Assembly (NCBI RefSeq): GCF_030272615.1 | Contig: NC_081406.1 | Coordinates: 248,055,218-248,119,217, forward strand | Length of the DNA stretch: 64,000 nucleotides | Reading direction: 5' to 3' | Origin: Cryptomeria japonica | Taxonomy: Eukaryota > Streptophyta > Pinopsida > Cupressales > Cupressaceae | Part shown: piece by piece, positions 47,030 to 59,752 of the stretch | Position numbering within the stretch: position 1 is the first letter of the stretch | How the letters are laid out: the number at the start of each line of letters is the position of its first letter | Notes under the pieces: generated by a model | Databases searched by the model: none | The model's input: only the letters and a program-made list of their open reading frames with translations | What the model was told of the DNA's origin: nothing | Translations under genes and position numbers: made by a program

Positions 47030-48230
47030 TTAGATAGTTCAAAATTAATAAAAAAGAGAGATACAAGAACATGAATCTAATTTGTTGAAGAGGAAACTTC
47101 AGTAATTTGAACTCTTTTCTAATTCCATAGAATAGCTAAATGTCTAGAAGCTCCAATGATTTCATTTAGTGAATGGGTATTCCTTTTCTAGCTCTAAATT
47201 TTTTGTTTCTTATAGGAGAATAATGTCAGGCCCACCAGACTCAATTTGAGATATAATAAGTTGACTCCTGTTAGGGGAATTTAAGTCCCTAATGTTCCAG
47301 GATATTATTTTCATGGATACTTATGAGAGCAAAAAATTCTCTAAGACTATATTTTGTCATTGAATGTAGTTTGAAGACCATTTTTTATATCTTCAAGGGT
47401 TTTCTTTCTCTTAGGTGGTGCTCCAACTTTCCATTTAGTCCTCATAATTGGGCTCTTCATTATAGCAAGAGGTGTTTGTCAAATGGTGGATGAAGAGTGT
47501 TGGAAAAGGGATGTCTCTAGCTTTGCCAACACCTGATCTCCAATCTCCTTAGCCATTACTAAACAAGCCTGGTAAAGGACTTCCCCTATCATAATGTTTA
47601 GCCTACCTTCCAATAATGGTTGCTTCAAATGATATACCTCCACCAAAGGGGAGAATGAGCTCCAACATTTCAAATTGACAATAGCAATAGGAAAGGAAAG
47701 GGAGCAAGAATGAATAGTCAACCCAAAAAAGAGATTTTTAGGAAATGAATACCATTGATGACATAGATATATTGGCAATGAAGCTCTCCACACCCTTAGG
47801 AAAGTTTTACAATGATGAGGGTAGAAAACAACCAACCAAGGAAAAAAGAAATCCATCACACTAAAATCAAAGACTATACCCCATCTTGAAATGTGTGACT
47901 ATTTAGTAACCCTAGAAAAATTGTGAAGGGGGTAAGTCTTGATAATAGCATTTGGTACAAGTGGTGAAAGAGCCCTAGAATATTTGAATGAGCACAATTG
48001 GGGATTCGAAACTGGATCAAGACAAACTATTATTTCTTCAATAGAAAATTCACATGCATTTGAGAAATGCCTAGAAATTTTGTGTCTGGATGATACCTCC
48101 TCTCGTTTGTTTATCACAATATGTTGAGACCACAAACCATGTATACATTGGATCTTCAAAGTTGAAGGGACAAATTTGGTAACATCAAATAATATGGATA
48201 ACTTAACTTAATTGAGAATGTTGCATTATC
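47030..48230 (-). mobile_element. LINE fragment: end of ORF1 and start of ORF2
   Basis: On the minus strand the ORF2 start at 47314 reads MKIISWNIRDLNSPNRSQL and then ESGGPDIILL-ETK, the N-terminus of a LINE APE endonuclease. The homology fades below about 47150. Upstream (48159-47400) lie broken frames rich in Leu, Phe and Trp (FLRVWRASLPIYL, FGLTIHSCSLSFPIAIVNLKCWSSFSP), consistent with the C-terminal part of LINE ORF1. The 3' part (RT onward) is absent, so this is not an ordinary 5'-truncated insertion. It differs from the LINE at 3769-9883. At least one stop lies in the ORF2 piece and several in ORF1. Confidence 0.65.
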
Positions 48231-50279
48231 AACAATAAAAATCCCGATCTGGTTTATAGATGCAATTTTGTGGTTGAAATTTGGGTCTCAGGGCCGACAT
48301 TGAGATAAACATGACTGTATTTCATGAGGATTTGAACTCAAAGCATTGGCACTATCACTTATGGGTATATTAGCTTTTTAAGACACTTTCATAGTGCACT
48401 TCACCTGTCCTAATAATAGACTATCATGAGATTCTTAAGAATGAAAATACTCCAAACATTCATTCCCTCTATGTTGTCATTGTGGTTTTCAATCATTGTG
48501 ACTACATGATTTTCAAGGACCAAGTAGTGTTCTTTTTTCATTGTTCTACTATGCTTCTCAAGCTGCACCAACATAGTTTTATTTAATGGCTTTGTTTTGA
48601 TAGTGATTTCTCCATGGCTTCCACTATCTTTTTCTTGGCACATTTAATGCATTGTCATCTATCACTACTATTTATTGTCCCTTTTACCTTTATTGAGGTT
48701 GTTCTCATACGTGTCATTCACTTTGTCTATGAGTATATCTCAACCAATTCACTGTTGTAAGTAGAAATAAAAGATTAGTCTCATCTCTTTTACTATTTTA
48801 TACCTTCATAGTAATCTTTGCAATATATCATTTCCTTCCAATTATATGGAATAATGATTTTCTTTTTATGGAATGTGATGAAGGCTTGAGTGTGTCTTCT
48901 TGAACAAAAAGAGGACTTAGAGAAAGTAGATTCACATAAGGATAGGTGGATTTTCCTAAAGATGAAGGGATAAGACTTAACAAAAAGAGGACTTAGGATG
49001 ATGACAAGGAGGATTCATTTAAGGATATGGCATATTTACCTAAGGGATAGTGTATTCTCCCAAGAATATGGAAAAATTATTGATTGGTGGAATGACATAC
49101 TAGATCAAGGAATGATACAAGGGTAGATTCACCTAAATATAGGGTAAATTCAGCTAAAAGGGTACCCATGAGATTGTGGTACTGAGTACCTATCTATGGA
49201 TGGTGTATTTGGATACAAGTATGATGAAACCATGCTTGTGTATGATGAAACAAAGTCCAGATCTCTATTATAGGTCCAACATAATCTCTATTATTTGAGA
49301 CACCATTTTCTTAGCATATCCAATTTGGGTAATTTATGGGTTTAATTATGGATCATGTTGTCTATTTCCATGCACTATTGAACTTATTTGGATGTATTGT
49401 GATTATTTTAATTTTGAAGTTATAAATAAATTATATTTGTACCTTAGAAAGGGTAACTCCAATTGATGTTTGGGTAGTTTATTTGGAAACTTATGGTGAT
49501 TATTACCCTATGTTATGTAATGGAGTTATTTTTACACTAAGTAATTAACTAGAAAAATGAATTTGTACTGTTGTACAAGTATGATACAATACAAGTATGA
49601 TGAAACCATGCTTGTGTGTTTACATGTTTGTGCATCTTATTGAGAACCAACCTCGTTGTTGAAGAACTCAATAAATGTGGTGTTAAGTAGAAGAATGGAA
49701 AACTCAAGAAGCTATGGTGACATATTGTGGCATTAGTAGGGATTATCTCTATTGAGCACACCTTTCAAAGATAGTATCCCCTAGTTCTCCTCATAGAATG
49801 GACCATTGGATGGCTCATAGTGGTATCCTATCCTACATTTATCTTGATGGCATTGCCGATAGTTGGTATGTGGTTCTTGGTACGGGTTTCCTCTTACCCT
49901 ATTATCTTATTTATATCTTTGTTCCAACATGTGGAGATTGATTTTTGTCATGCTATGATGATTTTCATGTTTGCATGTGTTTTGACATTATGCAAATAGA
50001 TATGATGTCACACCATACTTGTGTTTTGATATAGTGTAGGTGATGGTTACATGTTGTTGATGGTAGCGATTTGGGTTCAAAGACACAATTCCACACACAC
50101 ACACAAATATTTGAAGATGCATTTTATATTATTCCTTCTTAGTGGGGATTAGTGTTGGAAGATTTGCACACATGTAGAGAGGAACTCATGTTAGATACAA
50201 TAGATTATGTTTGATAACATATGAATGTGCCTCATGATGTATACATATAGCTTTGGTGTGTGACATGCATGCACATTTT
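48231..50279. other. Intergenic DNA with short duplications
   Basis: No gene is recognised. AACAAAAAGAGGACTTAG occurs at 48903 and 48977. An ACAAGTATGATGAAACCATGCTTGTGT phrase occurs near 49215 and again near 49590. The frame at 48410-48643 (minus) has no motif but could be the decayed N-terminal end of the LINE ORF1 downstream. A (CA)n run lies near 50092-50105. Confidence 0.45.
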
Positions 50280-50577
50280 TCCATAAGACACATTGCTATG
50301 TGGCATGTGCCCTATGCATGTCTTCTTTGTGAGGCACGTTGCTATGTGCAATGTGGCCCTAGGTGTGTCTTCTCTATGAGGTGTATTGCCATGATATGTT
50401 AGGATTTGTAGTGTGCAGGCCAAAAATGCATGCATAAGGGACTATTATTATAGTCATGTTTTTTGGGCATGTAGCCTAGGCATGTCTTCCCCATTAGGTA
50501 CATGGCCATACCATGTGGGAGTTTTTGTGTTCATGCCACAAATGCACACATGAGGGACTATTATTGGAGTCATGATT
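50280..50577. repeat. Diverged tandem repeats
   Basis: A short word (GCATGTCTTC-NNNN-AGGNACATNGCCAT) recurs near 50310, 50360 and 50480. A longer copy pair at 50350-50462 and 50463-50577 shares ATGCAYRCATRAGGGACTATTATT and AGTCATG. The units are diverged. Confidence 0.6.
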
Positions 50578-51504
50578 AATCTTCACTCTATTTAGCCACA
50601 ATTTCTAGTCGTATAGTTATGTAATGTGCACTTTTAAGGATTGTGAAGTTTCCTTCAATTATTGATGGTCTCTCATCTTTGTTGCATGGGCCAACAATTT
50701 TATTTTATCTTGTTTGAATTAGTTTAATCACTATTGTGAGTTTTCTGTATTGTGTAGTTATTGTGGCTATGTTTGATTTGCTATTGGAATTGAACACATT
50801 TATTTGACTTATTATTGGTACTATTTTTTCTTTCTTTCAATATTTATGATCTTTGGTAGTTTAGTGAAACTCTTGCTATTTTTAAATGTTGCCTTCTTTG
50901 TTGTGATGTGATTCCTCACCAAGATCGACATAGATAACCTTGGATGAATGTATATCAGGAATCAAACATTGGGAAAATTTGAGGATAGGGGTAAGTGTTT
51001 GTTGTATGGGTAGCTACAATCCACTTGTACATTCTTAGTGATTATTGATGGCTATGTCTTGGAGGCTAATCCCATTAAACAAACAAGGGGGAAGTCATAC
51101 ATAATCGTATGGATCTTCCCTAGTTGTGTGTGGACTCAAGACCGTCTTTTCATATGGTTCTTGGTTACTTTGTGAGACCATGGCATCCTCTTAGACCAAT
51201 ATGTGAGCCTTGTATTGTTATCCCTACAATGTGGATGAATAAGTGTATGTTAAAATAAATGCTTTGCTTAGAATACTCAAAAATGTCTCTCAAAAAGTTT
51301 GCAACAGGCAAACTTTTAGTAAGAATTTGCAGACACAATGCTCAGAAATTCACACAATCAGCTACATTAAATATGTTCTCTATTAAGTTCAATGTTTTAA
51401 GATGAAAAAGAAAAGTTAAATGGTTTTGGTTCGATTTGCAATTTTTGTGAAGCTTTTGCACTAAAGTTTCCATAGCCTGATTTTTTTGCCTGTGAAGAAA
51501 GACC
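50578..51504. other. Region upstream of the CACTA transposase, no gene seen
   Basis: No frame is supported. It may hold the promoter and 5' UTR of the transposon gene that starts at 51505. I could not find a CACTA terminal repeat here. Confidence 0.4.
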
Positions 51505-54500
51505 ATGTCAGATAATATCAGTGAAGAACAAAATAAGGAGACAATTGCTAGATTATGGTCTAACTTGAAAATAAAAGGTGATGGGAAATGTTATTGTCCC
51601 TGCAAAATTTGCAAGGGCTTAAAGACTACAAGACTTCTAATCAAAACAACTAAGAAACATTGTAGGCAGCATGGTCACATTGAAGGGGGACATGATTATC
51701 ATCCACTGGTAAGTTGTTCATTATATCGTTTTAACAATTTATATACATAAGAAATCACTTGATAATGAGATCATGATCATGGTTTATTTATGTATATCAA
51801 TTTTATATAGGTGGAGCACCCCAGAGCACATGGTATGGATCAACAAAACCCTAAGAATATGGTTTTCGAAGTGGAGGAACATGGAGGTGTGAATATTGAA
51901 GCTGAAGATAATGATCCCATGGAAGATGACGATCATGCACCAAAAAACACAATTGAAGATGATGGTACAAATACATTGATCCATGACACATTTAGTACTG
52001 GCACAACTGATCATGATGATTAGGATGACCTTGATGTTCATGATTTACCTCTTCTTGAGAAGGCATATGAGCCCCTTTACAAAGGCTCCCAAATAACTCT
52101 TCTCTCTATTGTATTGTTGTTGGTGAACTTGAAGGTTATGAATGGTTTATCCAACATAACAATCTCACATATGTTAAGGTGTGTCATACATGTCATTACA
52201 GTTAATAAATGGTGAATCAAGTACCATTAATATTCTTTATATTAACACCTCAAACATTTTTTTTTGTTGTAGATTGATAGGTGAGTTTTTCTTACCACCA
52301 TCAAATATTCTACCTCGCTCATACCAAGAATTATCTGCCATTATGAAAGATATTGGAAGGGAGTATCAAAAAATAGATGCTTGTCCCAATGATCATATTA
52401 TATATCATAAACAACATGAATTTGGAACAGAAAGCCTTGAATGTCATATCAGTAGGTATTGAACAGATCAAATAACAAAAAAGGTGCCTCGCAAGGTCCT
52501 TCGTTATATTCCCATTATTCCACGTATGCAACGATTATTCAGGTGCACTAGCTTGGCACAATTTATGGATTACCATGCACATAATAGAAGTTGAGATGAC
52601 ATTATTAGAATGCCTATGGATGGTTCAGCATTTATGGACATAGAGGAAAAGTGGCCACACTTTAAAGAAGAACCTCGTAGTCTCAGGCTTTCATTGGTAG
52701 TGGACGGTGTCAATCCATTTGGAGAGTTGAAATCTGTTTACTCGGTGTGGCCTATTTTTGTTATCAACAATAATATTCCTCCATGGATGTCAATAAAGAG
52801 GGAGCACATAATGTTGGCAATGATTGTTCCAGGTATTTTATCATTTAATAGTCATCTACATTTAATTATAAATATTGTAGTAAAATGGTCATAATAATTA
52901 TGTAATGTTTTTGTTCATTCCACTAGGCAAGTACCAAGTTAAAGATATGAATGTATATATTGAGCCTCTTATCGACGAGTTGCTGGAGTTATGGAATGGT
53001 GTGACCATGTATGACATCTCTAGACCAATAGGACAAAGACAATTTCAATTCCATGCAATGCTTGTATGGACAATACATGATGCCCCAGGGCTAACACATT
53101 TTTGTGGTATGTTATAGTGTTCAAGTTGCGCATGATAATTATAATTATAAAAATTAATAGATTTAATAGAATTATACATTATCTTGTAGGTCTTCAAACA
53201 AAGGGAAAATTTGCATGTCCAGTTTGTGGTCCAAAGATGAAATCCCATCATTCAAAAATTTTAGGAAAGCAGGTGTTTGATGAGTATAGGCACTTCCTTC
53301 ACAAAAATCATAAGTACCGGAATACTAAAAAACATCTTTTCAATGGGAAAGAAGAGACTACATCAAAGCCACAAAGAATGAATCCTCACTTATGGAAGTT
53401 GGAATATAATAGAATTAATCGTCAAGGTAATGTCATTCCATCTAATGGTTTATGTTTGGAATTTGAATTTTTCTATCATGTTTTGTTTACTGATGATGTA
53501 ATTGATGATACTGAAGGTCGTCAAGGCATGGATGGCCACCTTCCAAAGGGACTAAAAAGTTATCCTAGATAATTTAGTAGGTTGCCTTACTACTAGCAGC
53601 TACAAATTGTGCATTTGTTTGATACAATGCATATTGGAAAGAATATAACACAGACATTATGGAAAATATTGGATGGACAACGTGACAAAGAAAAAATTGT
53701 CAAAATTTGTAGTGACATTGTGGAATCCAATCATGCAATGAAAAATGTCATTCAATCAAATAGAAACAAAGATCAAATTAATATAAGTTCCCTTCCTTGG
53801 TCATTAACGGAGCAACAAAGCAATTCTATAAAAGAAGTCATACGAAAAATTCAATTTCCCACAAGATTTGCTATGAACATAAACAATCTCGTATCAAAGA
53901 AGAGTGAATTTGGGCCAGGGATGAAAATGCATGATTGGCATACCTTCATTAAGGTAATTTGCATTCTTGTGTATTTACTATATATGTGTATACTGTGCAT
54001 GTACTTTTCATTGTATTATGTTAGAAAACAATGAAAAGATCATTTTATAATTGTTGCAGTACGTTCTACCTCTATCTCTCCCAAACCACTTTGACAATAA
54101 TATCAAGCAAGTCATATATGATCTTGGAAAATACATCAGGTAAGTAGTGATGTTTGTTCAATTTGTTGTATAGATATTATATTTGCCATTTGTTTTACTT
54201 GTTATGCAATATACTGTATATTATTTTGTAAAGTCTCGTTTATATATTTTTGCGTCTTCAATCTCTTTTAGGTGGTTGTCATCTAAAGAAATCCACAAGG
54301 AAGATATAAAATATTGAAAGAGAAAAATCCCTCATCTAATGTGTGAAATGCAAAAGTGTCTATCTTCATCTTTTTTCAATGCACAAGAACACTACCTCAT
54401 ACACCAAGTTGAGGAGATCGAATTGTGTGGACCTGTACACACTAGGTCAATGTGGATGGTTGAGAGGCATTTGAAATTTTTGAAGGCTTTGGTTTGACAA

Positions 54501-55257
54501 AGAGCACATCCTGAGGGTTCTATGGTGGAGGGATATATGGTATACCAAACTATGGTGTACATTACTGAATATCTTCCTAAGTTTGCAGCAAAAATCCATG
54601 TAGATCGCATTTGGGATCCCAACCCCATTAATAAATTCGAAGGGGAGCACTTGATGGGGAAAGGTAGATTGAAGAAAGTGAGAGGTAATTATAAGATGTT
54701 ATTGTAGTAAATTAATTCTTCATCTTCTAAATAAATCAGTTGTAAGTGGTCTATTAATTATTTGTACAGTTGGTCGGGAGTGGGATGCGCTACATTTGTA
54801 TATTGCAAACAATCTTGATTGGATGATGGTGTGGATTGAATGATGTCAACATTCTGGTCGCACATTAACATGGGATGGTGTCACTTCATTGGTTAAAGAA
54901 GCTCATCGTAATGGAGATTCCAATGTTACAAAAAGGGAAATTGATTTAGCATATGGTTTAAGAGATCAATAGGTACGTATAATTTTATTAATCACCCGCA
55001 TGTTTATCAACTCATGATGCAATAATTTTAATATGTTAGACATATTGCAGGTCAAACACCACAAGGCTATGTGTTGCAATGGTCATAAATTTCACATCAA
55101 ACAGTTGGATGACAGGAAGAAAACTTGTGATTCTGGGATAACTATAGTCTTTGAGGTGACCAATATTTCATCTAGAAATGACATACATCCTCAAGAGTCT
55201 CAAAATCGATACTATGGCATTTTGGATGATATACTTGAGTGTGACTTTAATTCCTTC
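51505..55257 (+). pseudogene. CACTA (En/Spm) TNP2-type transposase relic
   Basis: Exon 1 (51505-51708) encodes a transposase-associated N-terminus (YCPCKICKG, then HCRQHGH) and ends at CTG|GTAAGT. Exon 2 starts at 51811 and has an acidic segment, then EKAYEPLYKGSQ and LLVNLKVMNG. TNP2 (Transposase_21-like) spans about 52273-53572 (LVVDGVNPFGELKSVYSVWP, then WTIHDAPG and FACPVCGPK). A DUF4218-like part lies at about 54050-54690 (HYLIHQVEEIELCGPV, RAHPEGSMVEGY) and a DUF4216-like part at 55030-55257 (RYYGILDDILECDF). Several introns with GT/AG ends remain visible. In-frame stops at 52021-52023, 52460-52462 and 52592-52594, plus others, show it is dead. Element C interrupts it at 55258. The family excises and reinserts transposons with CACTA ends; those ends are not seen here. 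Confidence 0.88.
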
Positions 55258-56608
55258 TGATGCTCTGCAAAAAGGATTAGAAAATCTGTTTGATGGCAAC
55301 ACACACAAGAGCACAAGAAACAAACGTTAGTGTTAGCAACAAAAGATTATCCTAAACAGGCATATCAAGAGAGATATTAAGCATGAAATAGAAAGCATAT
55401 AAACATAGAATGAAATAGCTAATCAAGATGCTCATAGTTGCTCCTCCCTTGTTCCTCTCCTCTCCAAGTCCCAAAGGAGTGTAGCTCTCAGCTTTTAGCA
55501 CTAGCCATGGATGCCATATGGAGATTCAAGATGGTTGAATATGATAAGCAAATACTATGCAAGAGTAGATAGTGATGCTATGAAAAAGCTCTATGCTAAT
55601 GCCAGTATAACAACAATACTCTAAATGCTTCTCTTTTTTGCTTGAGGAGAAGGGTTCTATTTATAGAAGAAATAGGGAAATGAAGGGTTAAGATTGAGCA
55701 ATCTTAACAAGGGTTAGGATTGAAAGTTGGGGATCCATGTGCACAATTGGCACCAATAAAATGGTGACAAGTTTCAACATAGGATTGGGTTGAGAGAAGA
55801 GGTTGGAGGCATTAAATGCCTGAGGAGACCTCATGGTTATCTAGAAGGTAAGGGTCAAGCCTAAATTAGGATTACCCACTGGATTAGGAGTTAATGCAAG
55901 GATAAACCTTTGTGCAAATGATTAAGAGATAATCATGGTCAAAGCATTAATGGCCTGATGAGACCTTTGGGTTGGGTAGAGGTTGAGTCAAAACAAATGT
56001 TTTAACCATGTGGGAGGGTTGAATTAACCATTAATGGTTATTGGAGACTTTGGGGATTAAGTGGTTGAAGGTTGGAAGCTTTCAAAGGTTATCCAAGACT
56101 TTGAGGGTTAATTTGTTGAACACACAAAGCATTAATTGTTTTTCAAAGACTTTGGAGTCTTTGAGAAGTGACTCCAATTTGCTTAGGAATGTGACAATAT
56201 TTAGGGGATGGATTAGGCTAATTAGGAAGGGTTTAGAAGAATCTAGAAGGGGTTTAGGCATACAAGTGGATTTTGTAGGAAAATGCAAGTGGGAGAAATT
56301 TTGGTATTTTCAATTAAAATAAAATCATTTATTTCAATTAAATGGTGTAAGTTGAATTTGGATAAATATTTAAATAAATATTAATTTATTTAAATGAGAA
56401 AAAGAAGATAAAGCATTTAAAATGCTTGAAGACTTTGAGGGGAACCATTAAAGGCTTGAAGACTTTAAGGAAAACCATTAAAGTCTTAAGAAGACTATAG
56501 AAGGAAGCCATCAAGTTTGAAGACTTTAAAGCCATCAAGTTTGAATACTTTAAGGGAAACCATTAAAGGTTTCAAGTGGGTGAGGATAAATAGGATTTTA
56601 AATAAATA
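55258..56608 (-). repeat. Element C, 3' LTR portion
   Basis: Read on the minus strand it ends TTTTTGCAGAGCATCA at 55258. A TATA box (TATAAATA, minus) is near 55659-55666. It aligns with element B's LTR from about 36366 to 37812, including AATCTCCATATGGCATCCAT and the AGTCTTCAA-TTAATGG units. Confidence 0.85.
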
Positions 56609-59600
56609 TGTGCCCCATGGACATGTGAAGGCTGTCTTATGTTGGTCCTCTGGTGCGATCTTTATTTGATTGTATCCCGAAAAGCCATCCATGAGTGAAA
56701 GCATGGCATGTCCTGCTGTCAAATCTACTATGATGTCGATATTTGGTAGAGGGAAGTCATCCTTAGGACATGCTTTATTTAGATCTCTGAAGTCTGTACA
56801 AATGCGGATGCCCCCTTTTGGTTTGCCAACTGGTACAATGTTGGAGATCCATTCTGCATAATCAATTGGTCTAATGAAACCAACATCCAGGAGTTTCTTG
56901 AGTTCTGTTTTGACTAGCACGGCAATCTGAGGATGCATCTTACGAAGCTTCTGCTTGACAGGTTTGGCTCCTTTTGCTACTGTGAGATGATGCATGACTA
57001 AATCAGGATCAAGCCCAGGCATGTCTGCATATGACCATGCAAAGTTGATCTGACGCTGTTGGAAGAACTCTATAAATTGAGGTTGTTCCTCTGGAGTGAG
57101 AAGAGATGCCAGATGTATGATATGAGGGTTTTCAGGAGTCCCCACATTGTATTCTTTGGTCTCCTCAATGAGGATCGTTGATCGTTCCTGTTGTGTATTA
57201 GCACGGAGAATGTCAAACCCTTCATCCTCAGGCGCCTTAGAGAGGTTTTCACCGTTGGATACGCTCTTTCTTTTTACTTTTGTTGGATCAAACAGTGCCA
57301 CAGTGTGGTTTTCACTAGAAGATCCATGTTTTAATGTTATATTTTTGCAGCTGAAGGGTTTGGCATCCGCCCCGAAGTATGTTGCGCTATTAAGTTCAAT
57401 GGCGAATCCAGCTTTGTGATCCCCGCTTGGTAGATTATCCCTTAATTCCAAAAAGTCAATGATAGCCTCATCGTTTTGGAAGAGGTCAAGACATGGGGGA
57501 TTTGGTTGATTCCATTCGATGAGTTCAGGGTGGATAATGGGCATTACCTCATCGATTAAGTTAAGTGCGGGAGATGTATCAGTGAGGGTTAAGACAGTGT
57601 GGTGAAGGTCGTTGATGGTACTCTCCCTGTCAGAATCCGGCGTAGGATGAGACGTAGGGTCTGTGGAAGATGTTTCCAGCTCAGGTACCCAAGTGGTCTT
57701 TATCTGTGCTTCTCCGTAAACAGGAATGTCTTTGCGTGGCGGAGGTGGTGACGTGTCTTCCTCATCTGAAGTGTTAAGCTGTACAGAATCAAATTCCCAC
57801 TCATGTGAGTCAGTCTCTGAATCACTTTCGAGCATCCGATTGCTATACCATACTGGGATGTCGCTGGAGTTGAATACTGCAGGCGTGATTGGTTTATGTA
57901 CCTTTGAGGTGATTGGTGCTGCAGGAACCATGATGGGGATTAAAGGATTTGTCACTGGAAGTATCGGTAATGGTGACTCAGTGGCTTCTGCTGGAACTAC
58001 TGGTGCCATAGATGCTGCTGCGGGTTCCAATATAGTTGCTGCTACAAATGGTGTTGCTGATAGGATTACTGGTTCGTTTGATGGGATGAGTGACATTGGT
58101 GATGGTGGAGTTGTGAGCCTTGAGGGGGCAGTGGGGATAGTGCTTGATGGTGCTTTGATTATGAAAGGTATCCTCTTTGCAGTAGGTGGGCAAAATGGTT
58201 TGCTGGGTTTTCCTTTGAATCTGAGTTTAGGAAGGATCTCTTTTTCAAAGCCAAGGCCTGTATTACCTTTGGGCTTGAATTCTGGTAGTAGAGGTTCGTG
58301 TCGTCCTTGTTTGCAGTATCCCAAAGCACTCTGACCATCATATCCCATTCTTTGCATAATGAGGAGGCCTTTGCCATATTGTTCCGTAGGAAGTGTAACT
58401 TGCGGTTTGTCAGTGGTGATGGGATCTTTATAGATCCAGTCCGCCAGGTCCTCATCTTGTGTTTCTTCCTCTTGACTCTTTCCAAGAATGAAAGGCATTA
58501 AGGCACATGGAGGCGTGATTAGTGGTTGCTGGAGCAACTGCTGTGGTTTACCATGTGTTCTAGGAGAAGTGGGCATTTGTCCCACACAAAAGAGCTGACT
58601 CAAGTTGTATTCTCCAGGACCTTCCTCTGCGATTTTCATCTTAAGCTTTTCTTGCTTGGGTATAGGGGTGTTTGAACTAGCAAGAGAGGCGGGATTTACA
58701 TATGATGTGGAGGAAATGGCTTCCCTATTATTAGGAACAGTAATTTCTGGTTGATGGCTGATATTATGGCAAAATGCAAAGGGATTTGCATCGCCCAGGA
58801 TTGTGATCTCTGCACCATTATGTGGGAACTTGATACATTGATGGTAGGTAGATGGAACAGCTTGCATGGCATGTATCCAAGGTCTCCCTAATAATAGATT
58901 ATATGGCAGAGGAAGGTCCAGAACCTGACAAATGATATGCTTTACCACAGGGCCCACTCGGATTGGTAGTACCACCGCTCCTTTGGATGAACGCTCTGCA
59001 TCATCATAGGCCTTGATGGTGATCTTCTTGCGAGGATCCACTGATTCTATTGCATATCCCAATGCTGTGACCAACTGTAGTGTACAAATGTTTAGGCCTG
59101 CTCCATTATCTATCAAGACTCGCTTGATCCTGTGTTGGTTGACAAAGCCTTCAATGTGGAGTGAGGCGTTATGAGGTTGCTGGAACGAAGAGTTGTCACT
59201 TTCGGAAAAAGTGAGACAAGGTGATGACTTTAGATTTCCAACCATGGCTGTAAATTGGTCTGTGTTCAGGTTTGCAGGGACTGACGCCTCTTGGAGTGCT
59301 TGATCCAAGATTGTTTTATGAGATGGCGATAGGCGTAATAGTTCTAAAATGGATATGAGCGCAGGCGTTTTGTCTAATTGTTCCACAAGATTGTACTGCT
59401 TTGGATTGGAGGTGGTGCCTTGTGGAGCTGCCTTGATGGTGACCTTGCCACGACGTGTAACAACATTGCAATTTGAGGTGGGATTTTTGAAGGTTATGGT
59501 TGCAATTTGTTCACTGGCATCATACAGGTGATTTACAGTGTAGTTATACGCAGCCTGCGTATAATCAGTGGTATCAGTGCCTCGCCGGGAAGTGGAAGGA

Positions 59601-59725
59601 CCCCTTTGATCTTGTGATGGAAGTGGATTCTTAAACATTAAATGATCATTATTTGTCATTTTTGGATCATGTCCTTCAATCTCAATTTCTCCTCGATCAA
59701 TAAGATCTTGAATGAGATCTTTCAA
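56609..59725 (-). CDS. Element C protease / G-patch / partial RT
   Basis: An open frame of about 1,040 retroelement codons on the minus strand. Landmarks in order: a region after the zinc knuckle (DLIDRGEIEIEGHDPK), retropepsin (VLIDNGAGLNICTL, VVLPIRVGPV, YNLLLGRPWIHAMQ), a G-patch-like segment (GLLIMQRMGYDG, QSALGYCKQGRHEPL, NTGLGFEKE) and a long Pro/Ser/Thr-rich and acidic linker. The RT N-terminal half follows (KKLLDVGFIRPIDYAEW, CTDFRDLNKACPKDDFPLP, LMDGFSGYNQIKI). The protein is collinear with element B at roughly 85-90% identity by eye. No RNase H or integrase is seen. Retroelement polyprotein, treated as a fossil. Confidence 0.85.
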
Positions 59726-59752
59726 TCGATGACAATTACTTGTCTTGTGTCC

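Noticed and set aside
47939-48127. Plus-strand frame with EKCLEILCLDDTSSRLF
   Set aside because: Antisense to the LINE ORF1 fragment.
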